64,000 bases of DNA, from assembly GCA_000014925.1 (NCBI GenBank), contig CP000474.1:3410001-3474000 (forward strand), given 5' to 3'. The stretch comes from Paenarthrobacter aurescens TC1. Lineage in GTDB: Bacteria; Actinomycetota; Actinomycetes; Actinomycetales; Micrococcaceae. Positions within the stretch are counted from its first letter, which is position 1; each line of letters starts with the position of its first letter. The notes below the pieces were generated by a model. That model had not been told where the DNA came from. It ran no database searches and saw only the letters and a program-made list of their open reading frames with translations. The position numbers and the translations under genes were made by a program. Shown one piece after another: positions 35,745 to 43,896 of the stretch.

Positions 35745-38723
35745 GTGTTTCGTCGTGGTGTGGCGTGGTTGGTTGCTGTTGTTGTGGTGGTGGCGCCGGG
35801 GTTGTTGGTGGTGCCTGCGGCGGTGGCTGCGGATCCGGTGGTTGAGAACGTGGTGTCGTTCTCGGATGTGCCGGCCGGGTCGCAGTTCGCGACGGAGATT
35901 TCGTGGTTGGCCGCGTCGGGTATTTCCACGGGTTGGGATGCCGGGTCAGGGGTGCGGCAGTACCGTCCGTTGGAGTCCATTGCCCGGGACGCGATGGCCG
36001 CGTTCCTGTACCGGCATGCCGGGTCCCCTGCGTTCACAGCCCCTTCGGTGTCTCCGTTTACTGATGTTCCGGTTGGGGCAGCGTTCTATAAGGAGATCAC
36101 CTGGCTGGCCTCCAAGGGCATTTCCACCGGCTGGGATGTTGGTGGCGGGAAACGTGAGTATCGTCCGTTGTCCCCGATTGCCCGTGATGCGATGGCCGCG
36201 TTCTTGTACCGGTACGCGGACAAACCAGCCTTCACCGCCCCGATGCTCTCACCGTTTACGGATGTCCCTGCCGGTGGCGGGTTCTATACCGAGATCACCT
36301 GGCTGGCCGCGTCCGGGATTTCCACGGGCTGGGATGCTGGTAACGGGGTGCGGGAATACCGGCCGTTGAACGGGATCGCCCGGGATGCGATGGCCGCGTT
36401 CCTGTACCGGTACGCCGGACAGAAAGAACCCGCCGACCCGGAGAACCCGGCCGCAGGGACCGTCACGGTAGCCCCGGACGTCGAGATCCTGGAACCGGAC
36501 CAACTCGAAACCGCACAAGTCACCAGCAACACGGTGGTCCTGCCCTCGGATCAAGCAACGGACATCAAACCCAACGACGTACTCGTCTCCGGTATCACTA
36601 CAGGCACCCCGGACGGGCTCCTGGTCCGGGTGGTCCAGGTAGTGAGGGACCCGGGCGGAACCACCCTGGTGAAAACCAAACCCGCCACCGTGCCCGAAGC
36701 CGTGGTCTCCACCGGCGGGCTGCTCGAAGTCACCGGCACCCCGGTGAGCTCCGAGTTCATCCCGGCGCCCGACGTCGTGGTTGAACCCGACGCAGCCCCG
36801 ACCGCAACCAGAACCGGCCCCGCACCCACACCAGATATGGCCCGGCCGTACGCGGCGGCCTCTGCGGAGGTGTTCAACAAATCCATGGCCTTGACCAGGA
36901 CCGTCAAGGGCGAGTTCGGCAAACCCGACGCACCATTGACCGGTGACGGGTCGGCGACCCTAAAGTCGTCAGTGACGGCCAAGGCCACAGCGAAAATGAC
37001 ATTAGAGACCGCTTTCCTGAGCTTGAAGGAAGTCTCCGTAGTCATCACCCCCTCCATCAAGGCCGAACACTCCCTCACGGCAGAGGGATCATTGAAAGGC
37101 CAGGCCACGGCCAAACTCGGCGAACTGAACTCCGCGTTCACGTTCATGGCCGGCCCGGTCCCGGTAGTAGTGACCAGCAACGCGACCATAAACGCGAACT
37201 TCTCCCTGGACGGAAACGCCGAAGTGGTGTTCTCCTCATCCCAAACCGTCACCAGCAACCACGGATTCAAATACAACAACGGCGCATTCGCCCTGGTCAA
37301 CGACAAACCCACCACCGCAGGAATCGAAAACGACTACAAAGCCTCCGCCTCACTGACCGCAAGAGCATCCCTGGACTTCGACGCCACCATCAAGCTCTAC
37401 GGCATTGCCGGGATCACCCTCGGCATCGGCCCCTACGCAACCACCACCATCACCGTCACCACCGCCAGCGGACAGGACCTCACCTGGACCTGCCCCCTGG
37501 AACTCGGCGTCGAAGGCCGGCTCGGTGTCCTGGCAGGCATCAAAATACTCGGCTTCGACCTCGGCGAATGGAAAGCCACCGCAACCAACACATGGCCCCT
37601 CTTCACCGCAAACCCCTGCCAAGGCACCCCGGTCATCAAACCATCCGACCCGGTACCAACCGGGCTCATCGGAGTGGCCGCTGGGATTGAGAGCGCCTTC
37701 GCTTTGAAAGCGGACGGGACACTTTGGGCGTGGGGATTCAATGCTTCCGGGAATTTGGGGACAGGCTCCGATGCATATGCCACCTACGTACCCGCTCAGG
37801 TTTTGGGCCTTCGTAAGGTGACAGCTGTAGCAGCGTACGGATACAACGCTTACGCGCTCAAGAGCGACGGATCCGTGTGGGCCTGGGGAAGCGACTATTA
37901 CGGCCAACTTGGCAACTCAAGTGGTGGGCAATATTCATCGGTTCCACTCGAGGTCCAGGGGTTGAACAGCGTCAGGAGTATCGCCACTAACGGGAACACA
38001 GCCTACGCGTTGCGCTCGGACGGCACTGTGTGGGCATGGGGAAACAACACCAAAGGCCAGCAAGGGCAAGGCCACACTCTGGGGACAGGCCATACACCCC
38101 TTCAGGTGCAGGGTCTTACGGATGTCACCAAGATCTCGGGCGGCGGAAATTCGGGCTACGCGCTCAAAAGCGACGGTTCAGTGTGGGCGTGGGGGTACAA
38201 CGGGGAGGGCCAGCTTGGCAACGGAACAACCGTCAACTCCTTGGTACCGGTCAGGGTTTCCGGCCTGGACGGCGTGCGGGACATGGTGGGCACCAGCTAT
38301 GGCGCCCTTGCCCTTCGCAACGATGGAACCGTCTGGGCTTGGGGTCACAACGGGCTTGGCCTGTTGGCGAACGGAACATACCAGGGACATAGCGACGTCC
38401 CCGTTCAAATCCCCGGGCTGAGTGGCATCGAAAACATTGGAGCGAACGTCTATAGCGTCTTCGCATCGAACGGGGCAGATGAGTTCTGGGCTTGGGGCAA
38501 CAACAACTCAGGAGAACTGGGAGATGGTACCCGCAACACCACCAACGTGCCGATTCGCGTGCAGCAGCTAAACGGTGTCCAGTTTGTCACTGGAGGCCTC
38601 TACACGTCCTATGCCCTTACCAGCGATGGCAGGTTCTGGTCTTGGGGAGAGAACGGTTTGGGACAGCTAGGAAACGGCACTACTGCAGACTCATACGTTC
38701 CGCAGGAAGTTCCGGCCTTCTGA
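35745..38723 (+). CDS. SLH-like surface protein with RCC1 propeller (mosaic paralogue C)
   Basis: Secreted protein of about 992 aa with the same plan as paralogue B: signal peptide, three SLH-like repeats, conserved beta stalk with Cys residues (TWTCPLE, ANPCQG), then seven RCC1-type blades (FALKADGTLWAWGFN, YALKSDGSVWAWG, and so on). GTG 35745 has GGGGG 5 nt upstream; GTG 35709 is an alternative. Unlike A and B it has no long Pro/Thr linker: the stalk passes through PSDPVPTG straight into the propeller. The blades are clearly different from those of B despite the same fold, whereas the N-terminal half is nearly identical in DNA. The third SLH-like repeat begins MLSPFTDV instead of SVSPFGDV. 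Ligand unknown. Confidence 0.85.
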   Translation: MFRRGVAWLVAVVVVVAPGLLVVPAAVAADPVVENVVSFSDVPAGSQFATEISWLAASGISTGWDAGSGVRQYRPLESIARDAMAAFLYRHAGSPAFTAPSVSPFTDVPVGAAFYKEITWLASKGISTGWDVGGGKREYRPLSPIARDAMAAFLYRYADKPAFTAPMLSPFTDVPAGGGFYTEITWLAASGISTGWDAGNGVREYRPLNGIARDAMAAFLYRYAGQKEPADPENPAAGTVTVAPDVEILEPDQLETAQVTSNTVVLPSDQATDIKPNDVLVSGITTGTPDGLLVRVVQVVRDPGGTTLVKTKPATVPEAVVSTGGLLEVTGTPVSSEFIPAPDVVVEPDAAPTATRTGPAPTPDMARPYAAASAEVFNKSMALTRTVKGEFGKPDAPLTGDGSATLKSSVTAKATAKMTLETAFLSLKEVSVVITPSIKAEHSLTAEGSLKGQATAKLGELNSAFTFMAGPVPVVVTSNATINANFSLDGNAEVVFSSSQTVTSNHGFKYNNGAFALVNDKPTTAGIENDYKASASLTARASLDFDATIKLYGIAGITLGIGPYATTTITVTTASGQDLTWTCPLELGVEGRLGVLAGIKILGFDLGEWKATATNTWPLFTANPCQGTPVIKPSDPVPTGLIGVAAGIESAFALKADGTLWAWGFNASGNLGTGSDAYATYVPAQVLGLRKVTAVAAYGYNAYALKSDGSVWAWGSDYYGQLGNSSGGQYSSVPLEVQGLNSVRSIATNGNTAYALRSDGTVWAWGNNTKGQQGQGHTLGTGHTPLQVQGLTDVTKISGGGNSGYALKSDGSVWAWGYNGEGQLGNGTTVNSLVPVRVSGLDGVRDMVGTSYGALALRNDGTVWAWGHNGLGLLANGTYQGHSDVPVQIPGLSGIENIGANVYSVFASNGADEFWAWGNNNSGELGDGTRNTTNVPIRVQQLNGVQFVTGGLYTSYALTSDGRFWSWGENGLGQLGNGTTADSYVPQEVPAF

Positions 38724-38821
38724 TACAGCGTGCATGTAGCTGGTCCGGTGATAGTCAATTAGCCCAGTGATTCGATGCGGGTCCCGTACCACCAGCTGAC
38801 CGCGGGAATTTGTAAGCTGCC

Positions 38822-38854
38822 GTCGGCGGTGACGGCCGGACGTCGCCGATTTTG
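38822..38854 (+). terminator. Possible terminator after paralogue C
   Basis: Imperfect stem (TCGGC...GAC with GTCGCCGA, one bulge) followed by TTTTG, about 100 nt past the stop. Confidence 0.35.
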
Positions 38855-38891
38855 ACAGCTTCCGCGACAGTTGCCTCGGACGGGGAGGGAC

Positions 38892-39104
38892 CTAGCCGAT
38901 GCGCTCAAACACCATGGTCGCCTGAATACGGTCACCGCCTCCGATCACTCCCTTACTCCCGCTGCTGGCAGTGGTTATGGTGTGGAGCCTGTAGCCCTTG
39001 GCGGCTTGATCGTTGATGGCCTTTTCCAGGGAGGGAAGGTTGCCCGAACCGGCGCCCCACATTTTCTCTTTCAGGATCACTTGGAGAACGACGTACTGCT
39101 GCAT
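38892..39104 (-). CDS. DUF4177-like small protein
   Basis: 70-aa cytoplasmic protein with the pattern of DUF4177: an N-terminal strand QQYVVLQVILKEKMW, a helix SLEKAINDQAAKGYRLHTIT, and a C-terminal strand RIQATMVFERIG. ATG 39104 is preceded by GAAGGAAG at 7 nt. Family function unknown. It lies just downstream of the cupin gene on the same strand (about 70 bp apart), so the two may be co-transcribed. Length and start agree with the family. Confidence 0.75.
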   Translation of the reverse strand: MQQYVVLQVILKEKMWGAGSGNLPSLEKAINDQAAKGYRLHTITTASSGSKGVIGGGDRIQATMVFERIG

Positions 39105-39176
39105 CGGGACACTTCCTTCTGTTTCGGGACGGTTGCGTGCAAGGCTACTCGACGCCGGCGGGGAACCTTTGGGGGG

Positions 39177-39542
39177 TCAGCCCAGTTCGCGCAGCGTGGC
39201 GGTCATGTCACCACCCGCATCACCTGTGTTGACCGTACCTTTTGGCTCGAACAGCAGGGCCTGGACTTCGTTTTCAGCCTTGGGGCAGTGCTCGGTCCCC
39301 TTGGGGACCACGTAGATGTCGTTCGGCCCGAGCACCACATCGCCGTCGCGGAGCTGAATGGTGAGATTCCCACTGATGACCATGAACAATTCGTCGGTAT
39401 CGGGATGAGTGTGCCAAACGAATTCGCCCTGAATTTTCACAACTTTCACGTCGTAATCGTTGATGCTAGTCAGCCTGTGAGGCTGCCAGTGCGCCGAGAT
39501 CGAATCAAGGGCGGCATTGATGTTGCGTACCAAATTAGTCAT
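39177..39542 (-). CDS. Cupin domain protein
   Basis: 121-aa single-domain cupin. Metal-site motif 1 is visible as FVWHTHPDTDELFMVISG (H-x-H ... E) near residue 43, and motif 2 as VPKGTEHCPKA (His) near residue 83. Such small cupins often bind a metal and act as isomerases, dioxygenases or sensors, but the reaction cannot be deduced. ATG at 39542; the ribosome site is weak (AAAG). It is 49 bp from the DUF2000 gene and the same strand, so one transcript DUF2000-cupin-DUF4177 is possible. Confidence 0.82.
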   Translation of the reverse strand: MTNLVRNINAALDSISAHWQPHRLTSINDYDVKVVKIQGEFVWHTHPDTDELFMVISGNLTIQLRDGDVVLGPNDIYVVPKGTEHCPKAENEVQALLFEPKGTVNTGDAGGDMTATLRELG

Positions 39543-39590
39543 GGATGATCAGCACTTTCTTTCGAGGTCTTTGACGGGCGTCCAACATTT

Positions 39591-40049
39591 TCACGCGTGC
39601 ATTCGTGCGCCCTTCACGATCCGGTCAACCACGTTTCGAGGGCCGCGGAGGGCAATTCCCACCAAGTCAAGGTCCTGGGCAGCAACCGCCGCCACCGCTG
39701 CCCGGTTGGCTTCATCGTGGCCGGTGGAGAAAAGATCTCGCGTGTACAGGGCAATGGGAATCTCCCGAGCAAGAGACCGCTCCCGCGCTGCCGCCAGGAG
39801 TTCCTGCCCGGCAGTGAGCACCAGAACGGGCTGGCGAAGCATGGGAAGGTAGCCGTTCCCGTCTCGGTCCTGATACGGCTCCCCCGTCAGATCCGGGGCA
39901 CTGGTGGCGATGGCACTCATGAGAAATGCTGTGACATTCAGCTCTTGCCAGGGCAGAAGATCATCAGCGAGGACCACCACCACTTTCGTGTCAAAGCGAA
40001 CGGTCGCGGAGGAAGGGGAATCAATGACTGCTGTCGAGTTTTCTTGCAT
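39591..40049 (-). CDS. DUF2000 family protein
   Basis: 152 aa from the ATG at 40049 (the frame is open to 40283, but this upstream part overlaps the divergent AraC-type gene and is Arg-rich shadow sequence). Family features: FDTKVVVVLADDLLPWQELN, NVTAFLMSAI, and LVGIALRGPRNVVDRIVKGA. DUF2000 proteins have a peptidyl-tRNA-hydrolase-II-like fold, with no settled function. The divergent arrangement with an AraC-family regulator 26 bp away suggests it is the regulator's target. Another ATG at 40061 is possible; neither has a convincing ribosome site. Confidence 0.75.
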   Translation of the reverse strand: MQENSTAVIDSPSSATVRFDTKVVVVLADDLLPWQELNVTAFLMSAIATSAPDLTGEPYQDRDGNGYLPMLRQPVLVLTAGQELLAAARERSLAREIPIALYTRDLFSTGHDEANRAAVAAVAAQDLDLVGIALRGPRNVVDRIVKGARMHA

Positions 40050-40075
40050 GAACCCAAGCATGGCCGCAGGCAGGA

Positions 40076-40876
40076 ATGGCGGTCTTGTACATTTCTTGCA
40101 TGGGTAACTCAGTGCACGCATGGCATCCGGCCGTGCCTTACGTGCGCGAGGTGCTGCATGCAACGTTCGACGATCACAGGTACCCGTCCCATACTCACGA
40201 CGACTGGACGGTGCTTCTGATCGACAAAGGGGCAGTGACTTACGACCTCGGCCGCACCGAGCATCAGGCAGTTCCCGCCTCAATCACCCTGCTACCCCCG
40301 CATGTCCCGCACGACGGTCGCTCCGCCGTCGGAGGTGAATCATTCCGTAAGCGAGTCCTGTACCTGAGTGAAGACTGGCTGCCCGCCAAAGCAGCAGAGG
40401 CGGCAGTGGCGCAACCGCTGCTGGTGGATCCGCAGACGGTGGCAACCGTGACCGGCATCCACGCGGCGCTGTCCTTGCCGGCGGATGCGATGGAGGCCGA
40501 ATGCGGCGTTCTGGCTCTACGAGAATCGGTCCGCTCCCATTTGGGAACGCCGTCGTCGCCGACGCGGGACGCTCCCCTGGCCCGCAAGCTGCGCGAGATG
40601 CTGGATGACCGCCTCTTTGAGTCCTTCACCATTGCCGAAGCGGCCCAGTTACTGGGTGCGCACCCGAGCCACTTGGTGCGCGCATTTTCCAAGGCCTACG
40701 GCATCGCCCCTTACCGCTACGTCACGGGGCGCCGCGTGGACCGCGCCCGACGTCTGCTGCTCGATGGCCGCCCGGCTTCTGTTGCGGCGGTTGAGGCTGG
40801 CTTCCATGATCAGTCGCACCTCACCAGGCATTTCCGTCGTGTTCTGGGTACCACGCCGGGAGCCTTCACGGCCTGA
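40076..40876 (+). CDS. AraC-family transcriptional regulator
   Basis: 266 aa. N-terminal AraC-type cupin ligand domain (FDDHRYPSHTHDDWTVLLID, PASITLLPPHVPHDGR) and a C-terminal double helix-turn-helix (about residues 165-262; FTIAEAAQLLGAHPSHLVRA, RVDRARRLLLDGRPASVAAV, EAGFHDQSHLTRHFRRVLGT). The last segment is the classic AraC signature. Starts at ATG 40076 (AGG 5 nt upstream) or ATG 40100 are both possible. Divergent from the DUF2000 gene; the 26-bp gap means the two promoters overlap the opposite coding starts. The effector is unknown. Confidence 0.88.
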   Translation: MAVLYISCMGNSVHAWHPAVPYVREVLHATFDDHRYPSHTHDDWTVLLIDKGAVTYDLGRTEHQAVPASITLLPPHVPHDGRSAVGGESFRKRVLYLSEDWLPAKAAEAAVAQPLLVDPQTVATVTGIHAALSLPADAMEAECGVLALRESVRSHLGTPSSPTRDAPLARKLREMLDDRLFESFTIAEAAQLLGAHPSHLVRAFSKAYGIAPYRYVTGRRVDRARRLLLDGRPASVAAVEAGFHDQSHLTRHFRRVLGTTPGAFTA

Positions 40877-40902
40877 CCTTCACGCCGTCGCGGTTGTAGC
40901 GG

Positions 40903-41133
40903 CTAAGACCGGTCGTGAAGCGTCACGTGGTAACCGTCGGGGTCGGCGAAGGTGAACGTGCGGCCGAATGGACCGTCAATGGGGGGCGGTGACCCCCAGC
41001 GTGAGTTCGTCGAAACTGATCTCCTTACAACTCTTATTGTCATGGGTTCTGTGCCGGAGGAGACTTGTGGCGACGGCATCCCATCTGGGGCCGCCCGCGA
41101 GGCCACTGAGCTGCGGGGCATCGCAGTACCCAA
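40903..41133 (-). pseudogene. Remnant of a VOC/glyoxalase-family gene
   Basis: The minus-strand frame ends with DGPFGRTFTFADPDGYHVTLHD, the typical C-terminal strand pair of vicinal-oxygen-chelate proteins (FxDPDGxxxxL). Immediately upstream the family resemblance continues in another frame (NKSCKEISFDELTLGVT), suggesting a frameshift, and no N-terminal half is found before the lipoprotein gene. I read it as a decayed fragment. The rest of 40877-41151 shows nothing else. Confidence 0.5.
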
Positions 41134-41151
41134 AAGCGGCTTGGTGGATCG

Positions 41152-41940
41152 ATGAGCTCCATGACACCCCTTGAACTGGCCACTCAGCGATGGCGCTATC
41201 TCTTACCCTTGCTGGTTATCGCAATCATTGGATGTCTCGGTGGGTGCGACTCCAAGCCCGACGACGCCTCCCTCCCGTCCGCAAGTTCTTCGACAACGGA
41301 GGCTCGCACGGCCCCGGCACAGCCGGACAGTGGCGCCCCTCGAACAGTCCCACTGCTGCCGGAGAGTGGCGACCTCGACGCCGGCACCTACCGCGTCCTC
41401 GTCAAGGGCTACTCGGCGCCTTTCGAGATCACCGTCCCAGCCGGCTGGTCGACTGACGACGGCGATGGTGTGGCCAAGGACGACCCGAATCACCCTGATG
41501 AATGGGGGGTCTTCGTGGGTTGGTGGCCCGCCGAGTATGTGCCGACAGACTCATGCGCTTGGGACGGCGCGCTCGTCAAGATCGATCCGTCAGTTAAGGA
41601 CTTCGTCGACGCGTTGACGGCGCAGACGTCAACGGCGAGCACCCCTCCCGTCAAGGTCAAGGTGGGTGATTACTCCGGCTTCGAGTTCGACCACTTCGTC
41701 AAGGGCGACGTGGACATCGCAGCCTGCGACCGCGGCAAGTTCTGCATCCACTCTGAATTCTCAAACGAATGCACACGCTGGTACTCGAGCGCCGCTGAGC
41801 GCGAAACCTACCGGGTGATGGACTTGAACGGCAAGCGCGCTGTGAGCTGGGTGGTCCAATTCCACGAATCGATCAATCCGGAGCTGACGAGAGAGGCACG
41901 CGCCGTTTTCGACTCGATCGTGTTCAGTCCCGGCAACTGA
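41152..41940 (+). CDS. Hypothetical lipoprotein
   Basis: 262 aa, not a family I recognise. A hydrophobic N-terminal segment ends in the lipobox CLGGC, followed by a Ser/Thr/Ala-rich linker (residues about 40-65) and a globular part with GYSAPFEITVPAGWSTDDGD, WGVFVGWWPAEYVPTDSCAW, VGDYSGFEFDHFV and ARAVFDSIVFSPGN. The pattern (pre-protein fitting 'ITVPAGW...' and ending 'IVFSP') is seen in many actinobacterial lipoproteins annotated as hypothetical. Three or four Cys in the mature part may form disulphides. ATG 41152 is preceded by GGTGG. Membrane-anchored, outside face. Confidence 0.75.
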   Translation: MSSMTPLELATQRWRYLLPLLVIAIIGCLGGCDSKPDDASLPSASSSTTEARTAPAQPDSGAPRTVPLLPESGDLDAGTYRVLVKGYSAPFEITVPAGWSTDDGDGVAKDDPNHPDEWGVFVGWWPAEYVPTDSCAWDGALVKIDPSVKDFVDALTAQTSTASTPPVKVKVGDYSGFEFDHFVKGDVDIAACDRGKFCIHSEFSNECTRWYSSAAERETYRVMDLNGKRAVSWVVQFHESINPELTREARAVFDSIVFSPGN

Positions 41941-41982
41941 TCAGGTGATGCGGTAGATCGGAGCGCATCGCGATTCTGCGCC

Positions 41983-42270
41983 TCACCCAGGCCATTCCTC
42001 GTGGCCCCAGCGAGCCAGCGCATTAATCGCCTCCCGCAAGGCGAGCCCCCTATCGGTCAGCGCGTAGGCCCGCGTGTTGTGCCGGAGGGGCAGGCGGGAC
42101 AGTACGCCAGCGGCCTCGAGCTCGCGCAGTCGGGTCGCGAGAATGTTGGTCGGCACTCCGAGGTCGCGCTGCAGATCGCCGTAGCGCTGTGGCCCGTCGA
42201 GCAGCCGCTCCACGATGAGCAGGGCCCACCGCGCTCCGACGATGTCGAGGGCCGCGGCGAGGCTGCTCAC
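41983..42270 (-). CDS. HxlR-family winged-helix regulator
   Basis: 95-aa regulator with the HxlR fold: LDIVGARWALLIVERLLDGP, RYGDLQRDLGVPTNILATRL, RELEAAGVLSRLPLRHNTRAYALTDRG in separate stretches. The frame opens 30 nt earlier with a TTG, but the GTG at 42270 overlaps the TGA of the upstream VOC gene in a GTGA quartet, giving translational coupling and the usual family N terminus. Such regulators often control the gene they are co-transcribed with; here the candidate operator is the inverted repeat at 42681-42697. Confidence 0.85.
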   Translation of the reverse strand: MSSLAAALDIVGARWALLIVERLLDGPQRYGDLQRDLGVPTNILATRLRELEAAGVLSRLPLRHNTRAYALTDRGLALREAINALARWGHEEWPG

Positions 42271-42680
42271 GCGGTCGGATCGACGTCCGGCTTCATCCAA
42301 AACGGCGAGTAGTGGTAGCCGTCGGGGTCATCGAATTGGCGCTGGTACATGAAGGGGTAGTCGTCGGTGTCACCGATCCGGCCGCCGGCGGCACCGGCGC
42401 GTTCGATGAGCTCATCGACCGCTTCTCGGCTGCCGAGGTCGAAGGAAACCGTGACCTTCGAGGGGGTGTCGGGTCCGCCGACCAGTTCCTCGGCGCCTCC
42501 GACGCTCGCGTACATCTCGCGACTGCCGAGCATGACGTACTGCTCGGGTGCGATCGCGAAGCATGACACGTTGTGATCGGACATCTCGGTGTTAAGGGTC
42601 CAGCCGAGGGCGGTATAGAAAGCGGTCGCGCGCTCGACGCTGTCAACAGGGCAAGTGATGAAGAGGCTCATGCGGCCCAT
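42267..42680 (-). CDS. VOC-family (glyoxalase/bleomycin-resistance-like) protein
   Basis: 137 aa from the ATG at 42680 (or 134 from ATG 42671). Family features: SLFITCPVDSVERATAFYTA, LGWTLNTEMSDHN, EQYVMLGSREMYA, VSFDLGSREAVDELIERAG and the C-terminal QRQFDDPDGYHYSPFWM. This matches predicted lactoylglutathione-lyase-like proteins with no assigned substrate. The start codon is directly next to a perfect inverted repeat, so the mRNA may be nearly leaderless or start inside the repeat. It is coupled to the HxlR gene by a GTGA overlap. Confidence 0.85.
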   Translation of the reverse strand: MGRMSLFITCPVDSVERATAFYTALGWTLNTEMSDHNVSCFAIAPEQYVMLGSREMYASVGGAEELVGGPDTPSKVTVSFDLGSREAVDELIERAGAAGGRIGDTDDYPFMYQRQFDDPDGYHYSPFWMKPDVDPTA

Positions 42681-42697
42681 ACTTGCAAAATGCAAGT
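42681..42697. promoter_or_regulatory. Inverted repeat, candidate HxlR operator
   Basis: ACTTGCA-AAA-TGCAAGT, perfect 7-bp arms with a 3-nt spacer, abutting the VOC start. The position and symmetry suit a dimeric winged-helix regulator. Confidence 0.55.
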
Positions 42698-42981
42698 GCG
42701 GCGTCAATGGTTGTTCGCGCACAATGTGCCCTGCGCGTCCTGCACGCCAGGCCGGAGGCTCGTGGTCTCTCCTGTTAACCGAATGACTTGTATTAGTGGT
42801 GGATCACGAGACTGGGAAAAACAGGGTGCGCTGGCGCTGCACGTCGTGCTCGAGTTGCGCGACTGACCGCACCTCGGCAATTGCGGATGTGATCTCGTCT
42901 CGGACGGCGTCGACGTTTCTGTGGTGGTTTCCCATGATCCAAGCGTACGAAGTTGGACGACATACAACAGAGGCCACGGCC
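42698..42981. other. Intergenic stretch with no supported gene
   Basis: Between the VOC operator and the IS. A 43-codon frame (42935 to 42804, minus) begins MGNHHRNVDAVRDEI but has no ribosome site and no recognised family. A 20-bp sequence GGCTCGTGGTCTCTCCTGTT at 42757 recurs with two changes at 44247, just beyond the IS. Confidence 0.5.
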
Positions 42982-43014
42982 CGAATGATTGGGCCCCCTT
43001 TAGCAGTCCAGCGG

Positions 43015-43896
43015 CTATGCGATAGCTGATTGGTGGTCTGCGGTCCACTGATTCCAGTAGTTGGATGGTGTCATTCCATCCAGGGATCCGTGGGGCCGTT
43101 CATGATTGTAGATGTCTTTCCATTCGTCGGCCAAGTACTTTGCTTCGGCCATGGTGTCGATGATTTCTCCGGAGAGTTGTTCCCTTCTGAATTGGGCGTT
43201 GAATGATTCGATGAACCCGTTCTGCCAGGGCGATCCCGGGTCGATGAACGCGGTCTTCACACCGGCTGTGCTGCACCATTCGATCAGTGCGGCGGCGGTG
43301 AATTCCGGTCCGTTGTCGCAGCGCACGTACGCCGGTTCGATACCGGTTTCGGCGATGATGTTCTCCAGCACGGCGACCACGTCGGAAGCCTTGAACGAGC
43401 GCCGCGGCACGATCGCCAGCGCCGTGCGGGTGCATTCGTCGATGACGTTGAAGAAGCGGATGTGGCGCCCGCAGGAGGTGACGTCGGACTGGAAGTCGAA
43501 GCTGATCACGTGCATCGGGTATTCGGCTTTCAGGCGCTTCTGTTCCCCGGCGTCCGGGCCGGTCCGGCGCTTCTTCTTCGGCTTGGGTTTACAAACCAGT
43601 CCCTCGTCGCGCCAGAGCCGGCGTACCCGCTTCTTGTTCAGCGCCACGTCCTGCCACTGCGGCTGGGCACGCAGGTGCCAGCGGGCCTTCTTCCAGCCCC
43701 ACGCCGGGTGTTTCTGCGCGACTGCCCGCAGGTCAGCGCGCAGCCGTGTTTCCTCGAAACTCATTTCGGGTTTCTTCTTGCGCAGGGCGGAGCGGTTCTG
43801 CCCCAGCACTTTGCAGGCAAAGCGTTCCGACGCCCCGAACTTCTCCATCGCCATGCGCACGGCACGGCGGCGTGGTTCGGGGCTCAGAATTTTCCC
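43015..43896 (-). CDS. IS3-family transposase OrfB (frameshift product)
   Basis: Integrase-type DDE catalytic subunit. An N-terminal HTH_21-like region (MEKFGASERFACKVLGQNRS, RLRADLRAVAQKHPAWGWKK) is followed by an rve domain with the acidic triad: Asp in ISFDFQSDV, Asp in VRCDNGPEF, Glu in NGFIESFNAQFRREQL. It overlaps orfA in the -1 frame and should be made as OrfAB by slippage at 43890-43896; an internal ATG at 43854 could also start a separate OrfB. Ends at TAG next to the left inverted repeat. No disruption is seen. Confidence 0.88.
   Translation of the reverse strand, partial: GKILSPEPRRRAVRMAMEKFGASERFACKVLGQNRSALRKKKPEMSFEETRLRADLRAVAQKHPAWGWKKARWHLRAQPQWQDVALNKKRVRRLWRDEGLVCKPKPKKKRRTGPDAGEQKRLKAEYPMHVISFDFQSDVTSCGRHIRFFNVIDECTRTALAIVPRRSFKASDVVAVLENIIAETGIEPAYVRCDNGPEFTAAALIEWCSTAGVKTAFIDPGSPWQNGFIESFNAQFRREQLSGEIIDTMAEAKYLADEWKDIYNHERPHGSLDGMTPSNYWNQWTADHQSAIA

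Noticed and set aside
42804..42935. 43-aa small frame MGNHHRNVDAVRDE...
   Set aside because: Plausible amino-acid composition but no ribosome site or homologue that I recognise; kept only as a note in the intergenic entry.
42704..43048. 114-aa minus-strand frame spanning the left IS end
   Set aside because: It crosses the IS boundary, has no family resemblance and no ribosome site.
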